Made by a program: the position numbers and the translations under genes
Shown: in pieces, positions 44,107-54,815 of the stretch
Numbering within the stretch: position 1 is the stretch's first letter
How the letters are laid out: each line of letters starts with the position of its first letter
The notes under the pieces: model-generated
The model's database searches: none
Told to the model about the DNA's origin: nothing
The model's input: the letters and a program-made list of their open reading frames with translations, nothing else
DNA from: Lumbricus terrestris
Taxonomy: Eukaryota > Annelida > Clitellata > Crassiclitellata > Lumbricidae
NCBI GenBank assembly: GCA_949752735.1
Contig: OX457036.1
Span: 5,425,676 to 5,489,675, forward strand
Length of the DNA: 64,000 bases
Direction: 5' to 3'

Positions 44107-44425
44107 AGTAGTAGGCCTAGTTGCAGTTTAACTCCACTGTGGGGTAGCCAGTGCTAAAAGTGTGGGGAAATAAGTGCCTGAACGCTCCTTACCTTTCCAA
44201 AAGAAGTGCCTGGACGCCCCTTACCTTTCCAGTCAGTTCTGGCCAATAAGTAGCAGGACGGCGTTCAGATTTTAAAATAAGTGCATGGACGCCGTCCATG
44301 ACCGTCCAGGCACACTTTAAGCCCTGGTGGTAGCAACAGCCATTAGCGACGTCGTCCTTTTTAGCTAGGCTTGGGGTCGACTAGCACTGGCAGAGTGATG
44401 CAGCCAGTGACAGAGTTACAATAAT
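44107..44425 (+). repeat. Interspersed repeat D, copy 1, split by a MITE
   Basis: TTGCAGTTTAACTCCACTGT on the left, then CATTAGCGACG, AGGCTTGGGG and GCACTGGCAGAGTG on the right. The middle is the MITE at 44149-44326. Confidence 0.75.
44149..44326. mobile_element. hAT-type MITE inside repeat D, 178 bp
   Basis: CAGTGCTAAAAGTGTG and (inverse) CAGGGCTTAAAGTGTG ends; flanks GGGGTAGC and GTGGTAGC match at 7 of 8. It interrupts repeat D between GTAGC and the following AACAGCCATTAGC. Confidence 0.82.
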
Positions 44426-44496
44426 TTCCATTGTGCGTTCACGATCTATCTTATAGAGTTCGATGAGCGGCGATGTTCTGCTTTGGCTGTAGTATA

Positions 44497-44502
<6 letters not shown>

Positions 44503-44567
<65 letters not shown>

Positions 44568-44614
44568 CACTCCACTGTGTGGTAGCATTGTATTGTATTG
44601 CATTGCATTGCAGT

Positions 44615-44697
<83 letters not shown>

Positions 44698-44749
44698 CAC
44701 TCCACTGTGTGGTAGCATTGTATTGTATTGTATTGTATTGCATTGCAGT

Positions 44750-44786
<37 letters not shown>
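44503..44786. repeat. Duplicated compound microsatellite (TA)n / repeat D scrap / (TATTG)n
   Basis: (TA)n, then ACACTCCACTGTGTGGTAGC, then TATTG/CATTG units, then (TA)n again; the whole block occurs twice and ends in a third TA run. Confidence 0.95.
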
Positions 44787-44789
<3 letters not shown>

Positions 44790-44950
44790 AGCCTATCAGT
44801 ACTGCCGTGCCTCTGACTCTGTTGCGACTGTCCGGGCTATGTGCTTTACAATGGAAGCCTTGGGGGACTTAGATGTCGTCCAATCGACTCCGCCTCAACT
44901 CTTTAAAAACTCAATTCATTTGGCTTGGAACCCGCCAGCAGCTGGCAAAG

Positions 44951-45115
44951 CTAGATATGGGCGTGTGTATTTGCAGTTTAACGTCACTGTGTGGCAACAA
45001 AGACCATTAGCGACGCCCTCCTCCTTTATCCAGGCTTGGGACTGGCACTGGCATAGCGCAACCAGTGGTTGGTTTTGTCAGAAACCACGGAGAACGCACG
45101 GACGCGAGGTCGCCT
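44951..45115 (+). repeat. Interspersed repeat D, copy 2
   Basis: GCAGTTTAACGTCACTGTGT, AAAGACCATTAGCGACGCC, TTTATCCAGGCTTGGGACTG, GGCATAGCGCAACCAGTGG; near-identical to 62519-62640. Confidence 0.8.
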
Positions 45116-45129
45116 AATTCCTGTGACCA

Positions 45130-45515
45130 TCCTTTCCTTTGCAATCATCCACATGGTAAATTGTTACCAATTGAATGGCAGCAAATTTGTTTACTATTTT
45201 AACTGCGCAGAATTGCTTCTACAACTGCACAGATCCATTTAGAACCGCACGTTTTATGTATTTATTTTATTTCTATATTTCTATAGCGCCCCTTCAAGCT
45301 CACTACTCAGAGGCGTTCCCGACTGCAGAGCGGACACTGCTTCGGAGTTTCACGCCGAAGCGCTGAGCAATTGCGAGTGAAAGACTTGCCCAAGGTCCCT
45401 ACGCGGCGGATTGATGTGGATTCGAACCTGCAACCCTCAAGCTGCAAGGCAATGAGCGTACCCGCTACACCACAATGCCCCATGTTTTGTGTAGAACTGC
45501 ACGTTAAAAAAAGTC
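45130..45515. mobile_element. hAT-type MITE E, copy split by SINE A
   Basis: Left part CCACATGGTAAATTGTTACC to AACCGCACGTTTTATG, right part GTTTTGTGTAGAACTGCACG to AAAAGTCCTGAG. The SINE at 45260-45483 sits between them. Confidence 0.8.
45260..45483 (-). mobile_element. tRNA-headed SINE A, complete, with target duplication
   Basis: On the minus strand the head is GGGCATTGTGGTGTAGCGGG with box B GGTTCGAATCC, then the body and CTTGAAGGGGCGCTATAG tail with A/T-rich end. GTTTTATGT (45251-45259) and GTTTTGTGT (45484-45492) are the diverged target copies within MITE E. Confidence 0.88.
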
Positions 45516-46143
45516 CTGAGTTCTAAGACGTTAAGCTGAGTTAACTTTACTGGTCTCACCTATGCTTTTCCATATATACTGTTCAAATAGGGAAATCTCA
45601 AAGAGACCTTCTTCAGCGTCAATTTGACGAAACCAAGGAATTGCCGAAGCTTGAAGCTCACAAAAAGACTGATCCAAGGTTTTATTTATATACATACATA
45701 TATATATATATACATATAATTATATATGCACAAGTATTATATATGTGTATATATATATCAATATTGTATGCATGCACAAAATAATGTAGTTTTTTTTCTG
45801 TAGCGCATTTTGCGGTAGATCAACACTGGCGCCTATTGTATACCAAACCGATTTTGTCAGCATTCACCTAAAGAACAAGTCATTTGCCTGTGAATGTATA
45901 TATATATATATATATGGTCTATAGCTATATAATATATATGTATATGGCTATAGATGATCTTCTTATAATTATAGTATGCACGGGCGTGCATTATTATAGA
46001 CCTAAGTATGCATTTATTAAACACCACGTTCTAATGACCAGAATATTAATAGATGTGTTTGAGTTGCTCTTTGGCAGAAGGAATTGTACAGTTTCCGGGC
46101 AAGGCACATGCAGTTATAACAGGGAGAAGTCTGATATTTATGG

Positions 46144-46185
<42 letters not shown>

Positions 46186-46420
46186 TATATGCTTTGCAGG
46201 GAATTGACTACAGTCAGTTTAAATTTCAAATTACAGCACCTCATCGTGACTAAATTTGAGAATGAGTTGGTTGCGGAATAAAAATATTATGTTAGGCTAT
46301 ATTATGCTAAATGAAATCATAATTTATATATAAATTTGAAGTTGTGTATTATGTTTTATCACTTCAATGAATTTTTTTCGAAAAAATGTTTTCTCTCATT
46401 AAGCCTTAGGATAGCTTAGA
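45516..46420. other. Non-coding with TA runs
   Basis: TA runs at about 45895-45920 and 46146-46182. No gene recognised. Confidence 0.5.
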
Positions 46421-46424
46421 GCCT

Positions 46425-46565
46425 TAGAGGCTCATGGCAGCTCTGCGTAAGGGACCGAAATTTCTCTCGTCAGACATGTAACTTGCGGAATTGCGGGTGG
46501 AAGACTTGCACAAAATCCCTGCGTAGTGGTTCTCTCAGAATCAGGATTAAACCCGTTGGGTGTAA
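46425..46565 (-). mobile_element. SINE A, strongly decayed copy
   Basis: GGAATTGCGGGTGGAAGACT, AAAATCCCTGCGTAGTGG and a damaged box B region follow the SINE A order. Confidence 0.5.
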
Positions 46566-47225
46566 ATATATACTCTTCCAGTTAGAACGAGGTTTGATCC
46601 GATAGGATAGTGTGTCCGACATATCTAGATACCGACCAATTAATTCAATCTCACTGCAGACATATTAAGACGTCTGTAGTCAAAACACGTTCGTTTTTTA
46701 CTTCCACCATGCATTCAACTCGACGACTTCAAAGGGTCTCGGTAGTTATCTTTGGCTTGAGGCATAAGACGTTTCATTTGCAATCAATAACGTATCAAAG
46801 CATTCTGGATACTCTTCGCGATAATGCTCTAAAAAGTTTTTGCTTGGATATCGACTTGCATGTATAAGCTTATGATCCTACTTGAAAGACTGCGCTATAG
46901 GAATCTCAAAGCAAAATCTAATCGACGAGCGATTTATATGACACGTTTTATTAATGCTGAATGCATTGAATCGATCGTCAAGATGACAGAACATGAAGAA
47001 GTTGTTTGAAGGATGATCTAATAGAAACTAATCAACTGACATCTTTGAAGCAAGAGGTGCATGCTTGAAGTGATTCAGATCTTGACTGTCATAACCACGT
47101 GGGATTAATTTCCTAGAACAATCTTAATGTTCTGCATCTGCCAGAATCCTCCTAAATCTACGCTAGTGCCAGCTGTAGACCAGGAGTATAAGTTAGGTTT
47201 TACACCGTTGGTGTTTATTTCGCTT
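46566..47225. other. Non-coding stretch, no feature recognised
   Basis: An 85-codon plus-strand frame at 46610-46867 has no family resemblance that I can see. Confidence 0.45.
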
Positions 47226-47229
47226 TATT

Positions 47230-47805
<576 letters not shown>

Positions 47806-48736
47806 CAGTGTTTAATCTAGACGTCTCTGGGGGGGAAAGTTCCCCCCCAGGATTGACATTTCCCCCCCCAGAAAAATTTGACGAAATGACATTGGTTTTT
47901 TAGTGACGGTTTTCATCATTGTTTTACATGAAGTGTTATAATATATCGTGATTTTATTTATTATTATATGATTATAGTGACATTATTTGCTACTATAATA
48001 TATGATACTATCATGTTAAAATGACACCTTAAAATGCCGCCATTGCAATGTGGAAATTCAAAAAGTTTCTAATGGGTCGCTGAAAAAAGTACAGCTATTT
48101 TGTTAAGACGACACCTTAAAATGCTGCCATTGCAATATTGAAATTCAAAAAGTTTCTAATGGGTCACTGAAAAATGTACAGCTATTTTGTTAAGATGACC
48201 CCTTAAAATGCTGCTATTGCAATTTGGAAATTCAAAAATTTTCTAATGGGCCATTGAGAAAGTACAGCTATTTTGTTAAGACGACACCTTAAAATGCTGC
48301 CATTGCAATGTGGAAATTCAAAAAGTTTCTAATGGGTCGCTGAAAAAAGTACAGCTATTTTGTAAAGATGACCCCTTAAAATGCTGCTATTGCAATGTGG
48401 AAATTCAAAAATTTTCTAATGGGTCATTGAGAAAGTACAGCTATTTTGTTAAGACGACACCTTAAAATGCTGCCATTGCAATGTGGAAATTCAAAAAGTT
48501 TCTAATGGGTCACTGAAAAAGTACAGGTATTTTGTTAAGACAAAACCTTAAAATGCTGCCATTGCAATGCGGAAATTCAAAAAGTTTCTGATGGGGAGTG
48601 GCGCATCCCCTCCCCATACCCCTCCCTCTCCCAGTCTCGGTGCTACGCGCATCACGAGCGTCCTTCGGACGCTCAATTGTCTCCCCCCCAGAAACCTCAA
48701 TTCCCCCCCAGAGGACGGGGACTAGATTAAACACTG
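47806..48736. mobile_element. TIR-bounded element of about 930 bp containing a minisatellite
   Basis: CAGTGTTTAATCTAG at the left and its inverse CTAGATTAAACACTG at the right (one base shifts); GTTATACAG lies on both sides, an 8-9 bp duplication. C7-C8 runs follow each terminus, as in the other MITEs here. The interior is a tandem array. Confidence 0.88.
48021..48592 (+). repeat. 86/87-bp minisatellite with two alternating unit types
   Basis: Units start at 48021, 48108, 48195, 48281, 48368, 48454 and 48540 (the last cut short). Type A has GACACCTTAAAATGCTGCC and CTAATGGGTC-G/A-CTGA; type B has GACCCCTTAAAATGCTGCTA and ATTTTCTAATGGG with CATTGAGAAAG. Order: A A B A B A A. Confidence 0.95.
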
Positions 48737-48740
48737 GTTA

Positions 48741-48900
48741 TACAGTATAATACATTACATTGCAATACAATACAACACACTACAATACAATACAATAAAA
48801 TGCAATGTAATGCAAAATAATACAATACAATACAATAAAATACAATGCAATGCAAAATGATACAACACATCTAAACACAACATGATACAATAAAATAAAC
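48741..48900. repeat. Degenerate (TACAA)n tract
   Basis: About 160 bp of AATACAATACAA-like units, the complement of the TATTG tract in the EEP gene's intron. Confidence 0.9.
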
Positions 48901-49187
48901 ACTACATCGCAAAAGAAAACTGTGCGGCATTGGAATTGAAAAAGAAAGCATCAACGACAGTCACAAATAACAATTGTTTCAAATGAAAATATGTTAGTGT
49001 TGAGCTGTGAATTAAATTTCTCCAAAATTAGCCAAAGTTCTGAATATACTGACGATATATTAATTGAAATTTCCTAATGTCAACTGTCTTAAAGCGAATT
49101 TCTTTAGATCGGTAGATAGTCATTATCCAATATCCATACGTACAGAACTTCTGACAGTTCGTCAAAAAGCGCTATAGCACCCGATAG

Positions 49188-49473
49188 CATGGGCGGAGAC
49201 CTAGGAGGGACAGAGGGAACGGTCCCCCCAATAAAAGTGTTGGGGGGAGGCCCATGCATTTGTCCCCTCCCAATGTTTGAGCGCCAAGACTTTTTTTGGC
49301 GGCGAAAATAAAAAATTTCGTCGAGATTTGGCCGGATGACTAAAAAAAAGGTCATCAACTTTTTTGGCGGCGAAAATACAAATTTTTTCCGAGATTTCGC
49401 CGGTCGTCAGAAATTTTCGGAAAATCTCGCGTCTTTCCGTCCCCCCAATTCTCGGCCCAGGTCTCCGCCTATG
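49188..49473. mobile_element. hAT-type MITE, CATGGGCGGAGAC ends, 286 bp
   Basis: CATGGGCGGAGACCTAGG and (inverse) CATAGGCGGAGACCTGGG; flanks CCCGATAG and CCCGATAT (7 of 8). The internal GATGAC...GTCATC hairpin is at 49335-49356. Same family as 43682-43977. Confidence 0.9.
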
Positions 49474-49535
49474 CCCGATATTCTCGTATGTACGAATTAT
49501 TGATTATTGTCTACACGATATAAATAGCTTGCGGT

Positions 49536-50221
49536 CACGTGCAGAGCTGGCAATGGCTCTCATTGGCTTCACGTGCGACCACGTGATTTCAGACTTTTTT
49601 CAGTGTGTCCCCTTGCAGGAAGACGTGATGATCGAGAAACATATTTTGCGTTTTTATTCAAATTTTGTTGTGCTATTGTGCCATTTTAATGAACCTCTTT
49701 CGAGACACACACAGTGGTGAAGTGGGGCGGGGACGCGGGGGGACGCCGTCCCCCCACTTTTTTGAAAATTCTTGCAAGATTGCACTTTTTGCTACAGTTT
49801 CTACTTCAATTTCCATGGCGTCCCCCCACTTCAATTTCCAGGCGTCCCCCCACTTCATTTTTTAGGACTACACCACTGGACACACATGTCGAAAACCATG
49901 CAACAGATGGAGTAAGTGCGATTCTAAATCTAGATATCGACCCAGTTGACGCTACCACGTGATATTATTATAAATTAGCGAATTTTCGGGAGCACGTGAT
50001 CATCGTTTAACATTAACTCGGCCTCCAAATTTTCTATCGGTACACAGCCCTTCGCATGGATAAATGAGGAGGACCATTTTGAAGTCCCTATGACAGCTCT
50101 AACATGCCCTTAAACACTGGAACAACAAACACAAACGGTGCAATGTCAAGGTCACGCTTTTAGATCTTCAACTTGTTGTGATCACGTGCCGCTTTAACGC
50201 GCGTCTCTCCACGATCACGTG
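49536..50221. promoter_or_regulatory. Cluster of seven CACGTG boxes 3' of the GPCR
   Basis: CACGTG occurs at 49536, 49570, 49580, 49956, 49993, 50183 and 50216, several extended to ATCACGTG. Chance would give about 0.2 in this length. The MITE at 49712-49878 splits the cluster. CACGTG is the core of bHLH-zip factors of the USF/MITF/MYC type; a regulatory role here is inferred only from density. Confidence 0.45.
49712..49878. mobile_element. hAT-type MITE, CAGTGGTG ends, 167 bp
   Basis: CAGTGGTGAAGTGGGG and (inverse) CAGTGGTGTAGTCC, with perfect GACACACA on both sides (49704-49711 and 49879-49886). The interior repeats CGTCCCCCCACTTC. Confidence 0.92.
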
Positions 50222-50286
50222 AACATCGCGTGACAAGCATATCTAGGTCATTGACCTCGTTGTGCATAATTAATCGACGAATCGCG

Positions 50287-51513
50287 TCAGAGCAGACGCT
50301 TGTCGGGTGGCTCTGGTAGACCGATGTCGAGTTCAATCATGTTGCTGGTCCTTTGTGTTTTGACGGACGGTGAGGCGTTGGGGGTCGACCGGCGACGTCG
50401 CCTCATCGCGCGGGTGAAGAGCTCGGCCAGCTCCCGCCTGAACTTCCTCCCCGTCAAGCAGTAGAGAGCGAAGTTGATGGCGTGGTTGGTGTACATGAGA
50501 ATGAAGCAGACTCCCTTGAGGACCATGTTCTGACGGGGCGACAGGACGGAGAGCATCCCGTAGAAGCTGTAGGGAGACGTCAGCAGAACCCAGGCGAAGG
50601 AGACGGCTAGGAGCATCGAAGTGACCCGCGTCTGGGAGTAGGGGTCCCTCATGTGGCGGAGGATGGGGTGGTGGGCCCCGGTGGCGGAGCGGTTGAATCC
50701 GACGTGGTGGGTCTCGCCGGGAATCTGGAGTATCGACGGAGTGGAGTAGCGGAGACGGATGATGATGGCAACATTCAAGGAGAGGATGATTACGAATGGA
50801 ATGATGCTGTAGGAAATCAGTTTCATCTTTTCGAACGGACCGAACATGAACTCCGACTTGAGATCCGGTCCGCAGAACCACCTCGACCACGCTCCGTTCG
50901 GTGCCTCGATCTTGTAGAGACTGATCGTCCAGAAGATGTGACAGTTCAATGCGATGGCGACGGCCAGGAGTATGGCGGTCGCCAGCCGAGCGCGCGAGAT
51001 GTTGCAGAAGGCGGCCGCACGGAAGGGGAACCAGACGGCAACGAAGCGATCGACGGTCATCAGGACGATCAGCCAGGCGGACAGGTACATGGAGACGAGC
51101 ATGATGAAGACGAGTATCTTGCAGGACGCGTTCGACACGTGGAACATCTCGAAGTCCGTCAGGAGTCGGATCCAGGTTTTGAAGGCGCTGACGTAGAGGA
51201 CGAGAGTGTCGGCGCAGGCGAGGATCAGAAGGTAGAAGTAGACGGAGGTGAAGCGCATACAGGGGCGCATGAGAACGGCGAAGGACAGGGCGTTCCCGAT
51301 GGTACCTGCGACGACGATGATGGGCAGGGCAAAGAGCATGAGCAGCTGGTCGTCACCCTTTGGTACGGCCGACGTTGGGTGCTTGAAGACGGCGGAGGAA
51401 AGGCGGGAGTCGTTTAGGGGGCTGTACCAGGAGAGTGGGGTGCAGTTGTCTGCGCATGCAGGGAGGGTGTCGTCCCACTGCAGTGTGTTCATCATCGTCG
51501 TCGCTGTTGTCAT
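50287..51513 (-). CDS. Class A (rhodopsin-like) G-protein-coupled receptor, single exon
   Basis: The 408-residue frame starts at ATG 51513, with an in-frame TAA six codons upstream, and ends PDKRLL. About 55 extracellular residues carry NDS and NCT glycosylation sites. TM1 has GN (N74), TM2 LACAD (D102), and TM3 starts with C131 and ends DRF (155-157) in place of DRY. C214 in the second loop can pair with C131. TM5 lies near 235-253. TM6 has LTSP (311-314) in place of CWxP, so the toggle Trp is missing; TM7 has NFALY (347-351) in place of NPxxY. A basic stretch (RRRRR, 371-375) begins the tail. The 'NHAINFALYC' pattern recalls invertebrate peptide receptors of the FMRFamide/GPR139-like kind, but the ligand is unknown. 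The coding region is far more GC-rich than its surroundings. Confidence 0.93.
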   Translation of the reverse strand: MTTATTMMNTLQWDDTLPACADNCTPLSWYSPLNDSRLSSAVFKHPTSAVPKGDDQLLMLFALPIIVVAGTIGNALSFAVLMRPCMRFTSVYFYLLILACADTLVLYVSAFKTWIRLLTDFEMFHVSNASCKILVFIMLVSMYLSAWLIVLMTVDRFVAVWFPFRAAAFCNISRARLATAILLAVAIALNCHIFWTISLYKIEAPNGAWSRWFCGPDLKSEFMFGPFEKMKLISYSIIPFVIILSLNVAIIIRLRYSTPSILQIPGETHHVGFNRSATGAHHPILRHMRDPYSQTRVTSMLLAVSFAWVLLTSPYSFYGMLSVLSPRQNMVLKGVCFILMYTNHAINFALYCLTGRKFRRELAELFTRAMRRRRRSTPNASPSVKTQRTSNMIELDIGLPEPPDKRLL

Positions 51514-51614
51514 ATTAGTTGAAGGTAATTATAGCGGGCGATGTCAACCGGTTACTTGTCGATTTACATCAGAAGTCGCCTGCGCCTGATAACAATTATT
51601 CCACGACCAAATTC

Positions 51615-51985
51615 CTGTGACTGTTCCGGAATCAATTATCCGTATAACAGTTCCGGACTTAATCCCAACAACAATTCAGGATTTAATTCCCTATTATGCT
51701 CAGGATTTAATCCTATTTTACAGTTTCAGACTCAATCCATATAACGGTTCCGGATTTGATCCCTTGCACAGTTCCGTATTCAGTCCATTTAACAGTAACT
51801 GTTCCAGATTTAAACTCTGCTACGTTCCGGATTCAGTCCGTTTTACAGTTCCAGACTCAATCCGTATTACAGTTTCGGATCTAATTCCTCTTGCAGTTCC
51901 GGATTTAATAAAAAGTCACAGTTCCAGACTGTCTCTTTATCCGTTTCTGGACTTAATCCTCTGATAAGTTCCTGATTAAATCCCA
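51615..51985. repeat. Degenerate tandem repeat upstream of the GPCR
   Basis: About 13 units of 26-30 bp with the pattern ACAGTTCCGGATTTAATCC and strong variation between units. It starts about 100 bp 5' of the receptor start codon. Confidence 0.85.
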
Positions 51986-52590
51986 CTACGGTGTGAGTAC
52001 GGTCGTTGTTGTCGATGATGACAACGACGATTGTAGTCTTTGTCCTACCAGGGTGAGTATGACCCTACAGCGGAGATACAAATATACCTCCCGCAACCTT
52101 CTGTTTCAATCCATTTCCACCACGGACGTCTCCATATGACAAGGAAATAATCCCGCCAAAACAAGTATCCCACTTTGAAACTCAATTCCTAAAGTTGTCT
52201 GTGGATATCGGCGATGTTTCCATTTCCGCTTCAGCTGCCGACAGCTTCCGCTCTGCGAGTTGATATCCGCGTACACTCGAGTATTCCAGTCTTCCGTCTC
52301 AAGAGCCCGACTAAGAACGTATCGTGTTTGCCCAGGCGATGGATCCTTCCTGTCGAAAAAAGCAAAGCATCTATACGGATCGTTGATCAGAGTCTAGTTA
52401 CGACGAACGATTATTTATTTATTTATTAGTATTTTTATCCGAGGTAGCTCTAATCCTTCACAATGTCAAACCATGCACGGACTAAAGTAACGGCTGTTAT
52501 TGTTGTAGTTGTAATTTTCATTATTATTATTACTGCTAGTCTGCTATTACTACTACCGGGTACTACAACTACAGCTACAGCTACCGCTAC
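51986..52590. other. Non-coding stretch, no feature recognised
   Basis: No supported exon; a short 71-codon frame at 52214-52429 is not protein-like. Confidence 0.45.
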
Positions 52591-52591
52591 C

Positions 52592-53035
<444 letters not shown>

Positions 53036-53042
53036 TGATAGT

Positions 53043-53298
53043 CAGTGGCGTAGACAAGGGTTGGTTTCGGGGGTTAAAACCCCCCAATTGGCCTAGGAAG
53101 AAAGTTTTTCTATGTTATTTATCCACTTAAATAAGAAAAAACAAAGCAATTACTTGTAGTAACAATTGTTTTTCTTACTTTATTCCCTTTGTTACTTTAT
53201 TCCATTTTTATTTACTGTAATACTTTTGGGTTGGTATCAGAAAGGGCATCCGACCAGGCAAACCTCCCCCATATAATAAATTTCTGGCTACGCCACTG
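53043..53298. mobile_element. hAT-type MITE F1, 256 bp, inverse of the copy at 17988
   Basis: CAGTGGCGTAGACAAGGG to GGCTACGCCACTG. The body matches 17988-18263 read inversely (ACCAACCCAA, AATAAAGTAACAAAGGGAAT). It lies within AAT microsatellite DNA, so the target duplication is unclear. Confidence 0.88.
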
Positions 53299-53339
53299 AT
53301 AACAATAACAATAATAATAACAATAACAATAATAATAAT

Positions 53340-53400
<61 letters not shown>

Positions 53401-53403
53401 GTG

Positions 53404-53437
<34 letters not shown>

Positions 53438-53452
53438 TAATTAATGATAATG

Positions 53453-53504
<52 letters not shown>

Positions 53505-53580
53505 TAATAATTAATGATGATAATAATAATAATAATAATCAATAATAATAATTCCAATAATAATAATAATCATAATCATA
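53299..53580. repeat. (AAT)n microsatellite
   Basis: AAT/ATAAT units with interruptions, continuing the array left of the MITE. Confidence 0.95.
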
Positions 53581-53588
53581 GTCAGCAG

Positions 53589-54060
53589 CATAGTTGTAAA
53601 AAACGTTTTTTTCGTTTTTTATTCTCTCCCAAAAAACGTCGTTTTTTTCGTTTTTTATTTTTCGGAAAAATAAAAAACGATAAAAAACGATGGGAAAAAT
53701 TTTCCCATCTTTTTTAATCGTTTTTTAAAAATTTTTCTGTAACTTTATTCATTTACTTTCTGTTATTATTTTCCTTAATTTTAATTTTTTCTGATATTCC
53801 ATATGTTTTCCGCCAACTCTCAAGGATTCAGCTAACTAAAGTCATTATTTCATCGTTTAACATCATCATTTAAGAGATAGCCTGCGTGTAGTAGGTTCCT
53901 AAACAATGTTTCCAAGGTTAAAATGCGGTTTTAGATGTAGCAAAGTCAAATTATTTACCGTTACCGTTTTTTATCGGTTTTTTGTCGTTTTTTATTTTTT
54001 CGAAAAAACCGACGTTTTTTACCGTTTTTTATTCCGTTTCCATCGTTTTTTACATCTATG
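53589..54060. mobile_element. hAT-type MITE rich in AAAAAACG words, 472 bp
   Basis: CATAGTTGTAAAAAACG and (inverse) CATAGATGTAAAAAACGATG ends; GTCAGCAG is duplicated perfectly at 53581-53588 and 54061-54068. Many CGTTTTTTAT / ATAAAAAACG words in both orientations give it strong internal pairing. Confidence 0.92.
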
Positions 54061-54068
54061 GTCAGCAG

Positions 54069-54330
54069 TGCCAGGTGGGGCGGTCGAACATGCCGCGGAC
54101 CAGAAGCAGGCAAAATATTCATCCCTTCCTGCCACTCACGAGTTTGTTCCTGTGTCCGTGGAATCGCTGGACCCCATCAACCGTACAGGCCACGAGTTCT
54201 TGATGGAGTTGGGTCTCCGAATGACTGCAGTCTGAGGTGACCCTCTGGAGATCGTGCACTTGTTCCAGCGGTTATCCATTTGCGCACAAATATTCAATGC
54301 AGTTGCATTCAGAGGCACGTTCGCATAACG
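54069..54330 (+). pseudogene. LINE C-terminal relic
   Basis: Reads KYSSLPATHEFVPVSVESLD, PINRTGHEFLMELGLRMTAV, stop, then GDPLEIVHLFQRLSICAQIF. I know this 'KY..L...F.P.A.ETLG...FL.ELG..I..V.G......FL.QRLS...Q..N' pattern from the ends of LINE-type polyproteins in many invertebrate genomes. One in-frame stop and no catalytic domain. Confidence 0.65.
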
Positions 54331-54370
54331 CACCGAGGAGTAGGATAGATTCTTAAAACCTGAAGGATCA

Positions 54371-54815
54371 TCTTATATTATAATTCTGAAATTCCATATG
54401 TTTGTTTGTTTGTTTGTACGGATTTTGACAAAATAGGATCGGAAATGAAACAGCGTCGATTTAGGCCTACCAAAATTTTTGAAATTGATTATTACCCAAA
54501 TTATAAGGTCAGCGCAACTATTTTCAGCTTTTAATTCACTTTAAAACAAGAGTAATTAGCTTTTTAAGACAGATTTAATCAATAATCGCTCACGCTAACT
54601 TTTTAGTAAAGAGTCTACAGTACGCATGACGTCATACTTGCCCAATAATAATTTCGGTAGCGCCCCGCAGGGGTGGGTCACGTTTGGCTTTTTGGGGAAG
54701 GGGGGTGGGGTGGAGGGTTGGCGAAAACCCGAATCTTAGCGGTCAAGATGGGTACCACAGTGGAGTAGTGTTTAGAACCCTGAATTTACAGGGCAACGCC
54801 GGGTAACACATCTAG
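54371..54815 (+). mobile_element. Non-autonomous Helitron, 445 bp
   Basis: Starts TCTTATATTATAATTCTG after A and has TGTTTGTTTGTTTGTA. It ends ACAGGGCAACGCCGGGTAAC, ACAT, CTAG (54812-54815) before T. The same layout as 33778-34371, including a GGGTGGGGTGG interior. Confidence 0.75.

Noticed and set aside
50653..51417. 254-codon plus-strand frame opposite the GPCR
   Set aside because: Shadow of the GC-rich receptor gene; Glu/Asp/Gly-rich with no recognisable domain, while the minus strand gives a full seven-helix protein.
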